DNA of 12,987 bases from Clostridia bacterium (GTDB lineage: Bacteria > Bacillota_A > Clostridia > Christensenellales > Aristaeellaceae). The position numbers were made by a program, and so were the translations under genes. The DNA is taken from positions 1-12,987 of the forward strand of contig JAFQOY010000102.1 of NCBI GenBank assembly GCA_017412025.1, given 5' to 3'. Each line of letters begins with the position of its first letter. The first letter of the stretch is position 1. The notes beneath the pieces were generated by a model. It was not told the origin of the DNA. It did no database searches and worked only from the letters and a program-made list of their open reading frames with translations. Shown here one piece after another: positions 5,639 through 11,542 of the stretch.

Positions 5639-6445
5639 ATGAAAAGGATTGTTATGCTGCTTGCGCTGCTGATGCTTGCAGCGCCGGCCGCTGCGGCTGC
5701 GGCGGAGTATCCGGACGGCATTTACCGCGGGTTTTATTATGACGGCGGTATCGAGCAGATTGCCATTCAGTTTGAGCTTCGCGGAGGCGTGTTTGATTCC
5801 ATCGTCTATCGCGGCGTCAAATACAAGGACGGCGATTACATGATCGAGGATGCGAGCGATGCGCAGAAGGCGATTCTCGATCAGTACAGGCAGCTGGCCG
5901 GACATCTGATCGGCAAGGGCGTGGAGGCGATCGACGATCTGTATGAGCCGTATGCGATTGTGGAAAACGTCGATGCGGTGACGACGGCGACGATGCAGTC
6001 CTCCAAGCTGATTTCGGCGCTGTGGGACGGACTGAACCGCAGGCCGTACAAGCTTGTGGACACGACGAAGCTGCCTGCGGCGCAGCCGTATGCGGACGGC
6101 GTGTACAGAGGCTCTTATATGGAAGACGGCGGCGAGCAGGTCGCGCTTGAGTTTTCCATCCGGGACGGCGGATTTACAGAGATCCACTTCAGAACCCTGC
6201 AGTATAAGGGTGCGGATTATCTGGCAGGGGATGTGCCGCATGCCGCCGCGCAGGTGGCGACCCAGTTTCAGCAGCTGATTGATTACCTGGTCGGCAAACC
6301 GATCGCAGCGGTAAATGATCTGTACCTGCCGGGCAATATCGCAGCGGATACGGATGTGTCATCCGGCGCAACGCTGCGGGCGCCGAAGGTGATTTCGGCC
6401 ATCTGGGACGGCCTGAGCCGACACGCGTTCAGGGTGGATGACTGA
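5639..6445 (+). CDS. Secreted protein with two tandem FMN-binding-like domains
   Basis: The 268-aa protein starts with a signal peptide (MKRIVMLLALLMLAAPAAAA, cleavage about residue 22). It then has two copies of the same domain, about residues 23-140 and 150-267. The copies align with a constant 127-residue offset: YPDGIYRG at 24 with YADGVYRG at 151, Asp112 with Asp239, and ALWDGL with AIWDGL. The fold marker is the motif near each domain end. Repeat 2 has D-V-S-S-G-A-T (239-245), matching the D-x-x-S-G-A-T site where ApbE attaches FMN to Thr in FMN-bind domains. Repeat 1 has D-A-V-T-T-A-T (112-118), with Thr replacing Gly. An extracytosolic electron-carrier role is inferred from the family. 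The start at 5639 has AGGGGGG (5627-5633), 5 nt away. It is divergent from the two-component operon and monocistronic. Confidence 0.82.
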   Translation: MKRIVMLLALLMLAAPAAAAAAEYPDGIYRGFYYDGGIEQIAIQFELRGGVFDSIVYRGVKYKDGDYMIEDASDAQKAILDQYRQLAGHLIGKGVEAIDDLYEPYAIVENVDAVTTATMQSSKLISALWDGLNRRPYKLVDTTKLPAAQPYADGVYRGSYMEDGGEQVALEFSIRDGGFTEIHFRTLQYKGADYLAGDVPHAAAQVATQFQQLIDYLVGKPIAAVNDLYLPGNIAADTDVSSGATLRAPKVISAIWDGLSRHAFRVDD

Positions 6446-6476
6446 GCGGGCGCGAATTCGGCGCTATAGTCATAAA

Positions 6477-6514
6477 ACGGACGCCGGGATGAAGCGAGCA
6501 TCCCGGCGTTGATT
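6477..6514. terminator. Bidirectional terminator between the FMN-binding-like gene and the hydrolase
   Basis: Perfect 11-bp stem ACGCCGGGATG (6481-6491) and CATCCCGGCGT (6499-6509) with a 7-nt loop. A U-rich tail follows rightward (TTGATTGTATT), and leftward the complement of AAAA at 6476-6479 gives a short U run. It sits between convergent genes and probably serves both. Confidence 0.75.
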
Positions 6515-6568
6515 GTATTGTGGCAGATATGCGGCAAAGTGGAAGGCTATTGAGGAGGGGATAGGGGT

Positions 6569-7381
6569 TCAGATCTTGCTGACCAGATCCTCGATCAGCT
6601 GATTGACAATCTCCGGCTGATCGGTATTGGCGTTGTGCCCTGCGCTTTCAATCCAGGCAACCGGAATGCCTGTGTTCTTGTGCCATGCCCGGGTGTAACG
6701 GATACAGGAACCGGCTTTATCCTGTTTGCCGCAGATCAGCAATGCCGGGCAGCGGATGGCGTACGGCAGATCCAGCTCAATGGCCTCCGCGAGCATGCGA
6801 AAGCCGTGGCCGGATATCTGCGCATATCTTTTCTGATCCCCGTCGTATGTCATCATGATCTCCGCCATCAGTTTTCTGCCGTATTCAGTTACGGCAACGC
6901 CGGTCGATCCGGATTTCAGCAGCGCTTTCCACGGATAATGGCGGTACACGGGTTCCATTCTTTTCAGCAGCCAGAGCTCTGCGCGGGTGATGTATTGCCG
7001 CTGCAGCGGAGCGGAGTCGATGGAGACAAACCCTTTCAGATCATCCGGATACAGCTGTGAAAAGGCCTGACCCACGTAGCCGCCCATGGACTGGCCGACG
7101 ATGACGGGCGAGGCGATGTTTTCAAGAGCCAGGATTTCATGCAGCCATTGCGCCTGATCCATCAGAGAAAAATCGAAGGAGAACGGCCAGGAGGCGGCAT
7201 GCGCAGGGGGATCCCAGACGAAGATATTCCGGCGGGGCTCAAAGTACCGGAGCTGTTTGTCAAACAGCCTGTGGTCAGCTGTCAGGCCGGGCAGAAAGAC
7301 GAGCGTGGGACATTCCGGGCTGGAAATGCTGAGCCAGTAATGAAGGGTTCCGGATTTCGTCTGATATGCTTTGCTGATCAT
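6569..7381 (-). CDS. Alpha/beta-hydrolase fold protein
   Basis: The 270-aa protein has the alpha/beta-hydrolase signature. An oxyanion-region strand LVFLPGLTADHRLFD spans 27-41, with a following DPPAHAAS loop. The nucleophile elbow G-Q-S-M-G carries Ser98. A probable acid is Asp221 (ICGKQDKAGS) and a catalytic His is His249 (ESAGHNAN), so the triad is complete. Substrate cannot be told: esterases, lipases, lactonases and C-C hydrolases share this pattern. No signal peptide is present in the chosen form, so it is cytoplasmic. The ATG at 7381 has GAGGTG 7 nt upstream and a consensus promoter at 7419-7447. A longer open frame back to 7537 would start upstream of that promoter and encode a spurious hydrophobic extension, so I rejected it. 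The gene is monocistronic. Confidence 0.88.
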   Translation of the reverse strand: MISKAYQTKSGTLHYWLSISSPECPTLVFLPGLTADHRLFDKQLRYFEPRRNIFVWDPPAHAASWPFSFDFSLMDQAQWLHEILALENIASPVIVGQSMGGYVGQAFSQLYPDDLKGFVSIDSAPLQRQYITRAELWLLKRMEPVYRHYPWKALLKSGSTGVAVTEYGRKLMAEIMMTYDGDQKRYAQISGHGFRMLAEAIELDLPYAIRCPALLICGKQDKAGSCIRYTRAWHKNTGIPVAWIESAGHNANTDQPEIVNQLIEDLVSKI

Positions 7382-7418
7382 ACCGGCGCACCTCGATAAA
7401 ATACGTTCGTTTTCTGAA

Positions 7419-7447
7419 ATTATATCAAAGATGCAAAGAAAAGTCCA
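7419..7447 (-). promoter_or_regulatory. Promoter of the alpha/beta-hydrolase gene
   Basis: On the minus strand TGGACT (7442-7447) and a perfect TATAAT (7419-7424) are spaced by 17 bp, with an extended -10 element TGA directly before TATAAT. The start falls near 7412, about 30 nt before the ATG at 7381. Confidence 0.7.
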
Positions 7448-7587
7448 CAGGATGAAAAAAAGGAAGAAAAATCTGGAAATCGTCAAAAAAGCCATACATT
7501 TGACATAAAGGGGATTTAAACTCACAGATGTTGACAAACGGTTCCTGATGGAATCCGAAATAACGACCTGATAAGGAGATTACGATC

Positions 7588-8103
7588 ATGAAGAAGATTC
7601 TCGCCGCTGCTCTGATGACCGCTCTGCTGCTGACCCTGGCTTCCGGCGCGATGGCCGCTACCGGCCTGGGCGTTGTGGGCACTGTGACGGGCACCGCCGC
7701 CACTGCCGACAAGGCTGGCTCCGTTTCCGGCTACATCTATGTGTGCGCCGTGACGCTTGATGACGAGGGCAAGGTTGCCGGCGTCGTGTTTGACGCGATG
7801 CAGCCGGCCGGCTCCTTCGACGCTTCCGGCGCGATCGTCGGCGAAGCCGTCACCGACGTGGTCACCAAGCTGGAGATCAAGGAAGGCTACGGCATGAAGG
7901 CCATCTCCCCGATCGGCAAGGAGTGGTATGAGCAGATGGGCGCTCTGTCCGCCTGGTGCATCGGCAAGACTCCGGCTGAGATCCTGGGCCAGACCCTGAC
8001 CGAGGGCGGCAACGCGACCGACGTTGACCTGCTGGCGGGCTGCACCGTGCACATCAACGATCAGCTGGTTGCCTTTGAGAAGGCTGTCGCCAACGCGAAG
8101 TAA
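7588..8103 (+). CDS. Small secreted protein related to FMN-binding domains (AGCT variant)
   Basis: The 171-aa protein has a signal peptide (MKKILAAALMTALLLTLASG, cleavage about residue 23, AMA-AT) and no lipobox. The mature part has a beta-strand start (VSGYIYVCAVTLDDEGKVAG), a central KEGYGMKAISPIGKEWYEQM, and near the C-terminus D-L-L-A-G-C-T (147-153). This order (strand pair, YGM...WYEQ, ATDxDL-x-AGCT) recurs in uncharacterised clostridial secreted proteins that I recall as distant FMN-bind relatives. The D-x-x-A-G-C-T matches the spacing of the D-x-x-S-G-A-T flavinylation site, but homology and flavin binding are inference. Codon use is strongly biased to CTG, GGC, GCC and ATC, like the TRAP binding-protein gene, suggesting high expression. 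The ribosome binding site is AAGGAG, about 8 nt before the ATG. Two TTGACA boxes (7500-7505, 7531-7536) lie upstream, but neither has a good -10. Confidence 0.72.
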   Translation: MKKILAAALMTALLLTLASGAMAATGLGVVGTVTGTAATADKAGSVSGYIYVCAVTLDDEGKVAGVVFDAMQPAGSFDASGAIVGEAVTDVVTKLEIKEGYGMKAISPIGKEWYEQMGALSAWCIGKTPAEILGQTLTEGGNATDVDLLAGCTVHINDQLVAFEKAVANAK

Positions 8104-8115
8104 TCCGGACAAATA

Positions 8116-8152
8116 AGAAAGAAGCTTTGGAAAAATCCGAAGCTTCTTTTTT
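8116..8152. terminator. Strong bidirectional terminator between convergent genes
   Basis: Perfect 10-bp stem AAAGAAGCTT (8118-8127) and AAGCTTCTTT (8140-8149) plus inner GG/CC pairs, followed by TTTTTT rightward (8147-8152). Leftward the tail is CTTATTTG after the stem U residues. It serves the small secreted protein gene and probably also the SdpI-like gene ending at 8177. Confidence 0.85.
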
Positions 8153-8176
8153 GATGCATGCAATGATGAAAGAAAA

Positions 8177-8857
8177 CTATCTGGCGCGCAGCGCGATGTG
8201 GTATATCCTCAGCAGGCATACAAGCGCGATGACGGCAGCGGCTGCAAGCGCATACGCGCCCGAAAGGAACGTGGAGAAGATCAGGATGGCGCTTCCGCCC
8301 AGGCGCGCACAGGGCGCTGCGCTTTTATGCACGCGTTTCCATACGTCTTCGCTCTTCATTGACGCGCTGACCTTGAAGCCCCAGATGCTGCCGTAGGACA
8401 GCCTCGGCAGGAAACCGGCGTAAATGAAAAGCACGATTCCGCAGGCCATGGCTGCGGTATGCATGGAAAGGGAGACGCCGCCCTGGCTGCCTGCGCCGCC
8501 TCTGAAATAGGACAGATAGAGATAGAGAATGGCGAGCAGGTCGAGCACGAACATGCACGGCACGCTGAGCGCCAGCAGGGTGGAACGGTTCATGTTGCCG
8601 TATCGAACGTGGCGGCGGATTTCGTCCAGATCCTTTTCCTCTGCGAGGTCATAGCTTCTGTCCAGCCAGAGGGAGATGAGCAGCAGGAAAGCTGCGGCGG
8701 CCATGACAAAGGCGCGCGGGCCGTATACATCCGGCATGAGCCAGGTGGTTTCGTTCAGGCGCGGATAGGAGAGGGCGAGCAGCACGGCGCCCATATACTT
8801 GACGACGGGATAAAAGGTATGCAGGGTCAGCCTGCCGCGCTTGACATATCTGCTCAT
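8177..8857 (-). CDS. SdpI-like integral membrane protein
   Basis: The 226-aa protein has about six hydrophobic segments (roughly residues 16-32, 47-65, 92-117, 132-150, 185-202 and 203-218). After the fourth comes SIWGFKVSASMKSEDVWKRV (157-176), closely matching the G-I-R-T-P-W-T-L-S-[NS]-E-E-V-W-x-x-T-H block of SdpI/YhfL-type proteins. SdpI of Bacillus subtilis is an immunity and signalling membrane protein that binds its regulator SdpR. Whether this protein does anything similar is unknown. The ATG at 8857 overlaps the TGA of the GntR gene by four bases (ATGA), so the pair is probably co-transcribed and coupled. That a membrane protein with a sequestration precedent is coupled to a DNA-binding regulator is suggestive but unproven. 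Confidence 0.75.
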   Translation of the reverse strand: MSRYVKRGRLTLHTFYPVVKYMGAVLLALSYPRLNETTWLMPDVYGPRAFVMAAAAFLLLISLWLDRSYDLAEEKDLDEIRRHVRYGNMNRSTLLALSVPCMFVLDLLAILYLYLSYFRGGAGSQGGVSLSMHTAAMACGIVLFIYAGFLPRLSYGSIWGFKVSASMKSEDVWKRVHKSAAPCARLGGSAILIFSTFLSGAYALAAAAVIALVCLLRIYHIALRAR

Positions 8858-9582
8858 AAGGCGCTCTTCTCGATGAAATGATCGTTTTCGATGGGTTCAA
8901 AGTAATCGGCATATTTGGTAAAGACGAGACCGCCCAGCCTGCGCACGCCGCCGTAGAGATGGCGGCGCATCAGGGCCTCGATGCCGTCCGTGCTGCGGGT
9001 ATCGATCAGGCGCAGCATCTCTTCATGGTCCTTGAGCACATCGCGGACATTGCCGCCCTCGATGATGTCCAGCGTGCAGAAACGGGTATAGCTGGCCTGC
9101 ATGCCGCTCAGACGCTCCCAGAGATAACGGTTATTTGTGGCTCTGAACCAGATTTCGTGCATCGTGTAGTCGATATTCAGGAAGCGGTCCGCTTCAAAGT
9201 GCACAGGGTCGGAGAAATAGACCTCGCCGATTTGCTGCAGCTGGGAGAAGGCGAAGCGCACGCGTTCGGCGTCTGCCGGCGTGGCGGTGAGAATGAAGTC
9301 GCGCAGCACCATGGTCTCCACGGCGACGCGCTCATAGATGAGCTGATTGACCAGATCGTAATTGATCCGAGTGACAATGCTGCCCTTGCGCGGGAGAATC
9401 TGCACAAGGCCGTTTTCCTGCAGGCGCTGCAGGATGCTGCGCACGGGCGTGCGGGAAAGAGAAAAGCGCTGGCAGAGCTGGTTTTCGCTCAGCGCATCGC
9501 CGGGCTTATGCTCAAAGCGCAGGATCTCGTTGGCCAGCTGCTGATAGAGCTGATCGTGATCGGATATGCAGCCGTTCATCAT
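8854..9582 (-). CDS. GntR-family (FCD-type) transcriptional regulator
   Basis: The 242-aa protein has a GntR winged helix (about residues 8-75) with YQQLANEILRFEHKPGDAL followed by SENQLCQRFSLSRTPVRSIL and the wing LVQILPRKGSIVTRI. An all-helical FCD effector domain follows (about 85-225). Expected metal- and ligand-binding histidines include the one in DYTMHEIWFRATNN, the one in LKDHEEMLRLI, and RRHLYGGVRRL. FCD regulators usually repress transport and catabolism genes for organic acids or sugar acids until the acid binds. The start at 9582 has AAGGAG 7 nt upstream; the longer open frame back to 9801 crosses the gene's own promoter and was rejected. It is divergent from the TRAP operon, with TTGTATACAA-type sites between them, so it is most likely the local regulator of that transporter. 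Confidence 0.92.
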   Translation of the reverse strand: MMNGCISDHDQLYQQLANEILRFEHKPGDALSENQLCQRFSLSRTPVRSILQRLQENGLVQILPRKGSIVTRINYDLVNQLIYERVAVETMVLRDFILTATPADAERVRFAFSQLQQIGEVYFSDPVHFEADRFLNIDYTMHEIWFRATNNRYLWERLSGMQASYTRFCTLDIIEGGNVRDVLKDHEEMLRLIDTRSTDGIEALMRRHLYGGVRRLGGLVFTKYADYFEPIENDHFIEKSAL

Positions 9583-9615
9583 AAGCCGTCTCCTTTGAAT
9601 AATAATCTTCATTCC

Positions 9616-9644
9616 ATTATAAACATGCGAAAAGGAAGTGTCAA
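9616..9644 (-). promoter_or_regulatory. Consensus promoter of the GntR-SdpI-like operon
   Basis: On the minus strand TTGACA (9639-9644) and TATAAT (9616-9621) are perfect consensus boxes spaced by 17 bp. The start falls near 9609, about 27 nt before the ATG at 9582. The 20-bp dyad lies about 36 bp upstream of the -35 box. Confidence 0.85.
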
Positions 9645-9679
9645 TACGAAAATCATACAGAAAGACAGGGGATTGGACT

Positions 9680-9699
9680 CCATCTTGTATACAAGATGG
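9680..9699. promoter_or_regulatory. Perfect 20-bp palindrome centred on TTGTATACAA (GntR operator candidate)
   Basis: CCATCTTGTATACAAGATGG reads identically on both strands. Its core TTGTATACAA is typical of FCD-type GntR operators, which often centre on GTATAC. It lies between the two divergent promoters, 154 bp from the second TGTATACA site centre to centre. Confidence 0.75.
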
Positions 9700-9809
9700 C
9701 AAGAGGGGTAAATGGCGGGAATTTGGAGGGCAGTGACAAATGGAAACGGTAATTTTGTGAAAAAGAGGGGATGATCTGTTTGAAATTTTGAAATTCCGCA
9801 AAATGAATA

Positions 9810-9838
9810 TTGTAATCTCCTTCCAACTGTGATAGTAT
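9810..9838 (+). promoter_or_regulatory. Promoter of the TRAP operon
   Basis: TTGTAA (9810-9815) and TAGTAT (9833-9838) are spaced by 17 bp, each matching 4 of 6 consensus bases, with an extended -10 TGA directly before TAGTAT. The start falls near 9845, inside the second operator-like site. Confidence 0.55.
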
Positions 9839-9848
9839 ATGTATACAA
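9839..9848. promoter_or_regulatory. Second GntR operator candidate, ATGTATACAA, at the TRAP transcription start
   Basis: ATGTATACAA matches the core of the 9680-9699 dyad at 9 of 10 bases, with a perfect TGTATACA centre (9840-9847). It directly follows the -10 box, where a bound regulator would block initiation. Confidence 0.65.
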
Positions 9849-9861
9849 CATGCGCGCATGT
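9848..9861. repeat. 14-bp perfect palindrome in the TRAP mRNA leader
   Basis: ACATGCGCGCATGT is a perfect palindrome adjoining the second GntR site, with a further GCGCA arm following that could pair with TGCGC (9851-9855). It may be an extra protein site or a leader hairpin; no specific role is supported. Confidence 0.45.
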
Positions 9862-9893
9862 GCGCAGAAATCGACAATGCAGGAGGTATCCCT

Positions 9894-10916
9894 ATGAAGA
9901 AGCTGTTTGTTCTGGCCCTGGCTCTGATTATGGCTCTGGGCTGCGCGAGCGCTTTCGCCGAGGATCCGTACAAGGATCTGGGCAACTACACCATGATCGT
10001 CGGCCATGCTCAGCCGGAAAGCAACCCGCGCTACATCTCCATGGAGAAGTTTGCGGCGGACGTCGCTGAGAAGACCAACGGCCATGTGACCATCGAAGTG
10101 TTCGGCAATGGCCAGCTCGGTACCGAGAAGGAAATGCTCGAGCAGGTCGTCGCGGGCGTGACCCAGGGCATGCGCGGCGGTCAGTATGACTTCAGCCCGC
10201 GTCTGCTGATGTTCACCCTGCCGTTCCTGGCCAACAACCGTGCTGAGGTCACCGCGCTGCTGCAGAGCGATCTGGCCAAGAAGGTCTCCGCTGAGGCTGC
10301 TGAAACCACCGGCACTGTCATCATCAACCTGTGCGACGCCGGCGGCTTCCGTCAGTTCTCCAACAACACCCGTCCGCTGACCAAGCCCGAGGATCTCAAG
10401 GGCCTGAAGATGCGCACCAACGGCATGAAGACCATCGACCTGACCTTCCAGGCCATGGGCGCCAACACCGTCTCCGTCCCGTACGCCGATCTGTACATGG
10501 GCCTGAAGACCTCCATCGCCGACGGCCAGGAGAATCCGTGGGTGAACGTCGAGGGCATGAAGTTCTATGAGGTTCAGAAGTACTTCACCGAGGTGAACTA
10601 CCAGTTCCATCCGGATCCGTTCTATGTCAACGCCGAGTGGTGGAATGCTCTGCCGGCCGAGTTCCAGGCCATCCTGACCGACTGCGCGACCGCGATGGGC
10701 GAGTACAACGATCAGCTGATCGACCAGAATTCTGACGCTGCGAAGCAGGTTGTCGTCGACTTCGGCTGCGAAGTCTATGTCCCGACCGCCGAAGAGCTCG
10801 CCGCTTTCCAGGCTGCCTGCCAGCCGGTGTACAGCCAGGTTGTCACCGAGGGCATCTGCACCCAGGAAGAGCTTGACGAGATGCTCGCGATCGTTGCTGC
10901 TGTGCGCGGCGAGTAA
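9894..10916 (+). CDS. dctP: TRAP transporter solute-binding protein, DctP family
   Basis: The 340-aa extracytoplasmic receptor captures an organic acid and delivers it to the QM membrane subunits. The N-terminus is a signal peptide (MKKLFVLALALIMALGCASA). It ends either at AFA-ED (signal peptidase I, about 22/23) or at a weak lipobox ALGC with Cys17; anchoring would make sense in a Gram-positive cell. Family landmarks are SNNTRPLTKPEDLKGLKMRT with Arg174, the usual carboxylate-binding Arg, and ADGQENPW (209-216), the DctP hinge motif. Substrate is unknown; family members take C4-dicarboxylates, sugar acids, sialic acid or keto acids. ATG 9894 has AGGAGG (9881-9886), 7 nt away. The frame is open 36 nt further upstream but without a ribosome binding site. 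Strong codon bias indicates high expression. An intercistronic hairpin separates it from the next gene. Confidence 0.95.
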   Translation: MKKLFVLALALIMALGCASAFAEDPYKDLGNYTMIVGHAQPESNPRYISMEKFAADVAEKTNGHVTIEVFGNGQLGTEKEMLEQVVAGVTQGMRGGQYDFSPRLLMFTLPFLANNRAEVTALLQSDLAKKVSAEAAETTGTVIINLCDAGGFRQFSNNTRPLTKPEDLKGLKMRTNGMKTIDLTFQAMGANTVSVPYADLYMGLKTSIADGQENPWVNVEGMKFYEVQKYFTEVNYQFHPDPFYVNAEWWNALPAEFQAILTDCATAMGEYNDQLIDQNSDAAKQVVVDFGCEVYVPTAEELAAFQAACQPVYSQVVTEGICTQEELDEMLAIVAAVRGE

Positions 10917-10939
10917 TCCAATCTGATCAAACCCAATAT

Positions 10940-10970
10940 GCGGGTCAGGGCAAAGGCCCTGACCCGCTTT
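10940..10970 (+). terminator. Intercistronic hairpin between TRAP binding-protein and membrane-subunit genes
   Basis: Perfect 11-bp stem GCGGGTCAGGG (10940-10950) and CCCTGACCCGC (10957-10967) with a 6-nt loop and only three T after it. It probably acts as a partial terminator or a 3' mRNA stabiliser, giving more binding protein than membrane subunits, a pattern seen in ABC and TRAP operons. Confidence 0.7.
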
Positions 10971-11031
10971 CGGGTTCCTGAGGAAAACTTTATGGATTAT
11001 TTATAAAATGATCCGAAGAAAGGAAACTCGT

Positions 11032-11526
11032 ATGAAGAAAAGAAACTACGGCAAACTGGCGCTGGATATCTATGAAGGCGTCGGCGCTGTGGCGATGGGC
11101 CTTCTGGCGTTTCTGGTGATCTTCACGGTCATCATGCGCTATTGCTTCTCGCTGAGCTGGAAGTCCGTTTCCGAGTTCAACGTCATGCTCTTCACCTTCA
11201 CGACGTTCTGGGGTCTGGGCCTCAACGTCCTCAAGGGAGAGCATGTCGCCGTCACGCTGCTTTATGACAAGATCAAGCCGTCCATCAAGCGCTGGATCTG
11301 CGTATTCAACTACATCGTGATGCTCGTCGTCGATATCCTGTTTATCAAGTACGGCTGGGCGTACACCAATAAAATGGGCAAGCAGCTGAGCATGGGCATG
11401 GAAATCCCGATGAAGTACATGTACGGCGTGATGCCGGTGTGCGGCGTGATCTGTGCGGTGTGCATCGTGATCAAGCTGATCATGGCTGTGCGTGCGCCGG
11501 CTTCCGATTATGAGCCGCAGGAGTGA
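11032..11526 (+). CDS. dctQ: TRAP transporter small membrane subunit, DctQ family
   Basis: The 164-aa protein has the four transmembrane helices of DctQ: about residues 15-37, 45-68, 84-105 and 125-148. The first pair is separated by MRYCFSLSWKSVSEFNVMLF, with the W-x-x-E-F motif characteristic of the family. A GEHVAVTLLYDK segment follows helix 2. It pairs with DctM to form the transport unit and stabilise it. I chose ATG 11032, with AAAGGA (11019-11024) 7 nt upstream. An in-frame ATG at 11008 adds eight residues but has no ribosome binding site. The gene follows the intercistronic hairpin and is separated from dctM by 16 bp. Confidence 0.93.
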   Translation: MKKRNYGKLALDIYEGVGAVAMGLLAFLVIFTVIMRYCFSLSWKSVSEFNVMLFTFTTFWGLGLNVLKGEHVAVTLLYDKIKPSIKRWICVFNYIVMLVVDILFIKYGWAYTNKMGKQLSMGMEIPMKYMYGVMPVCGVICAVCIVIKLIMAVRAPASDYEPQE

Positions 11527-11542
11527 CAGAAAGGAGTAAGGT

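Larger units (their letters stand above)
9583..9893. other. Divergent regulatory region between the GntR gene and the TRAP operon
   Basis: This 311-bp gap holds no gene. Left to right it contains the GntR ribosome binding site and consensus promoter (9616-9644) and the perfect 20-bp dyad (9680-9699). An AT-rich stretch of about 110 bp with no feature I can name follows. Then come the rightward promoter (9810-9838), the second TGTATACA site (9839-9848), a 14-bp palindrome (9848-9861), and the AGGAGG ribosome binding site of the TRAP binding-protein gene (9881-9886). Confidence 0.7.

Noticed and set aside
7382..7537. 52-residue N-terminal extension of the alpha/beta-hydrolase with a hydrophobic stretch
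   Set aside because: It begins upstream of the -10/-35 promoter and lacks a ribosome binding site; the hydrophobic run comes from A/T-rich promoter DNA.
7522..8163. 213-codon minus-strand frame opposite the small secreted protein
   Set aside because: It is a shadow: the plus-strand frame has a signal peptide, ribosome binding site and terminator, while this one is rich in His, Arg and Gly in the manner of antisense readings.
9583..9801. 73-residue extension of the GntR regulator
   Set aside because: It spans the gene's own promoter and the operator; the ATG at 9582 has a strong ribosome binding site.
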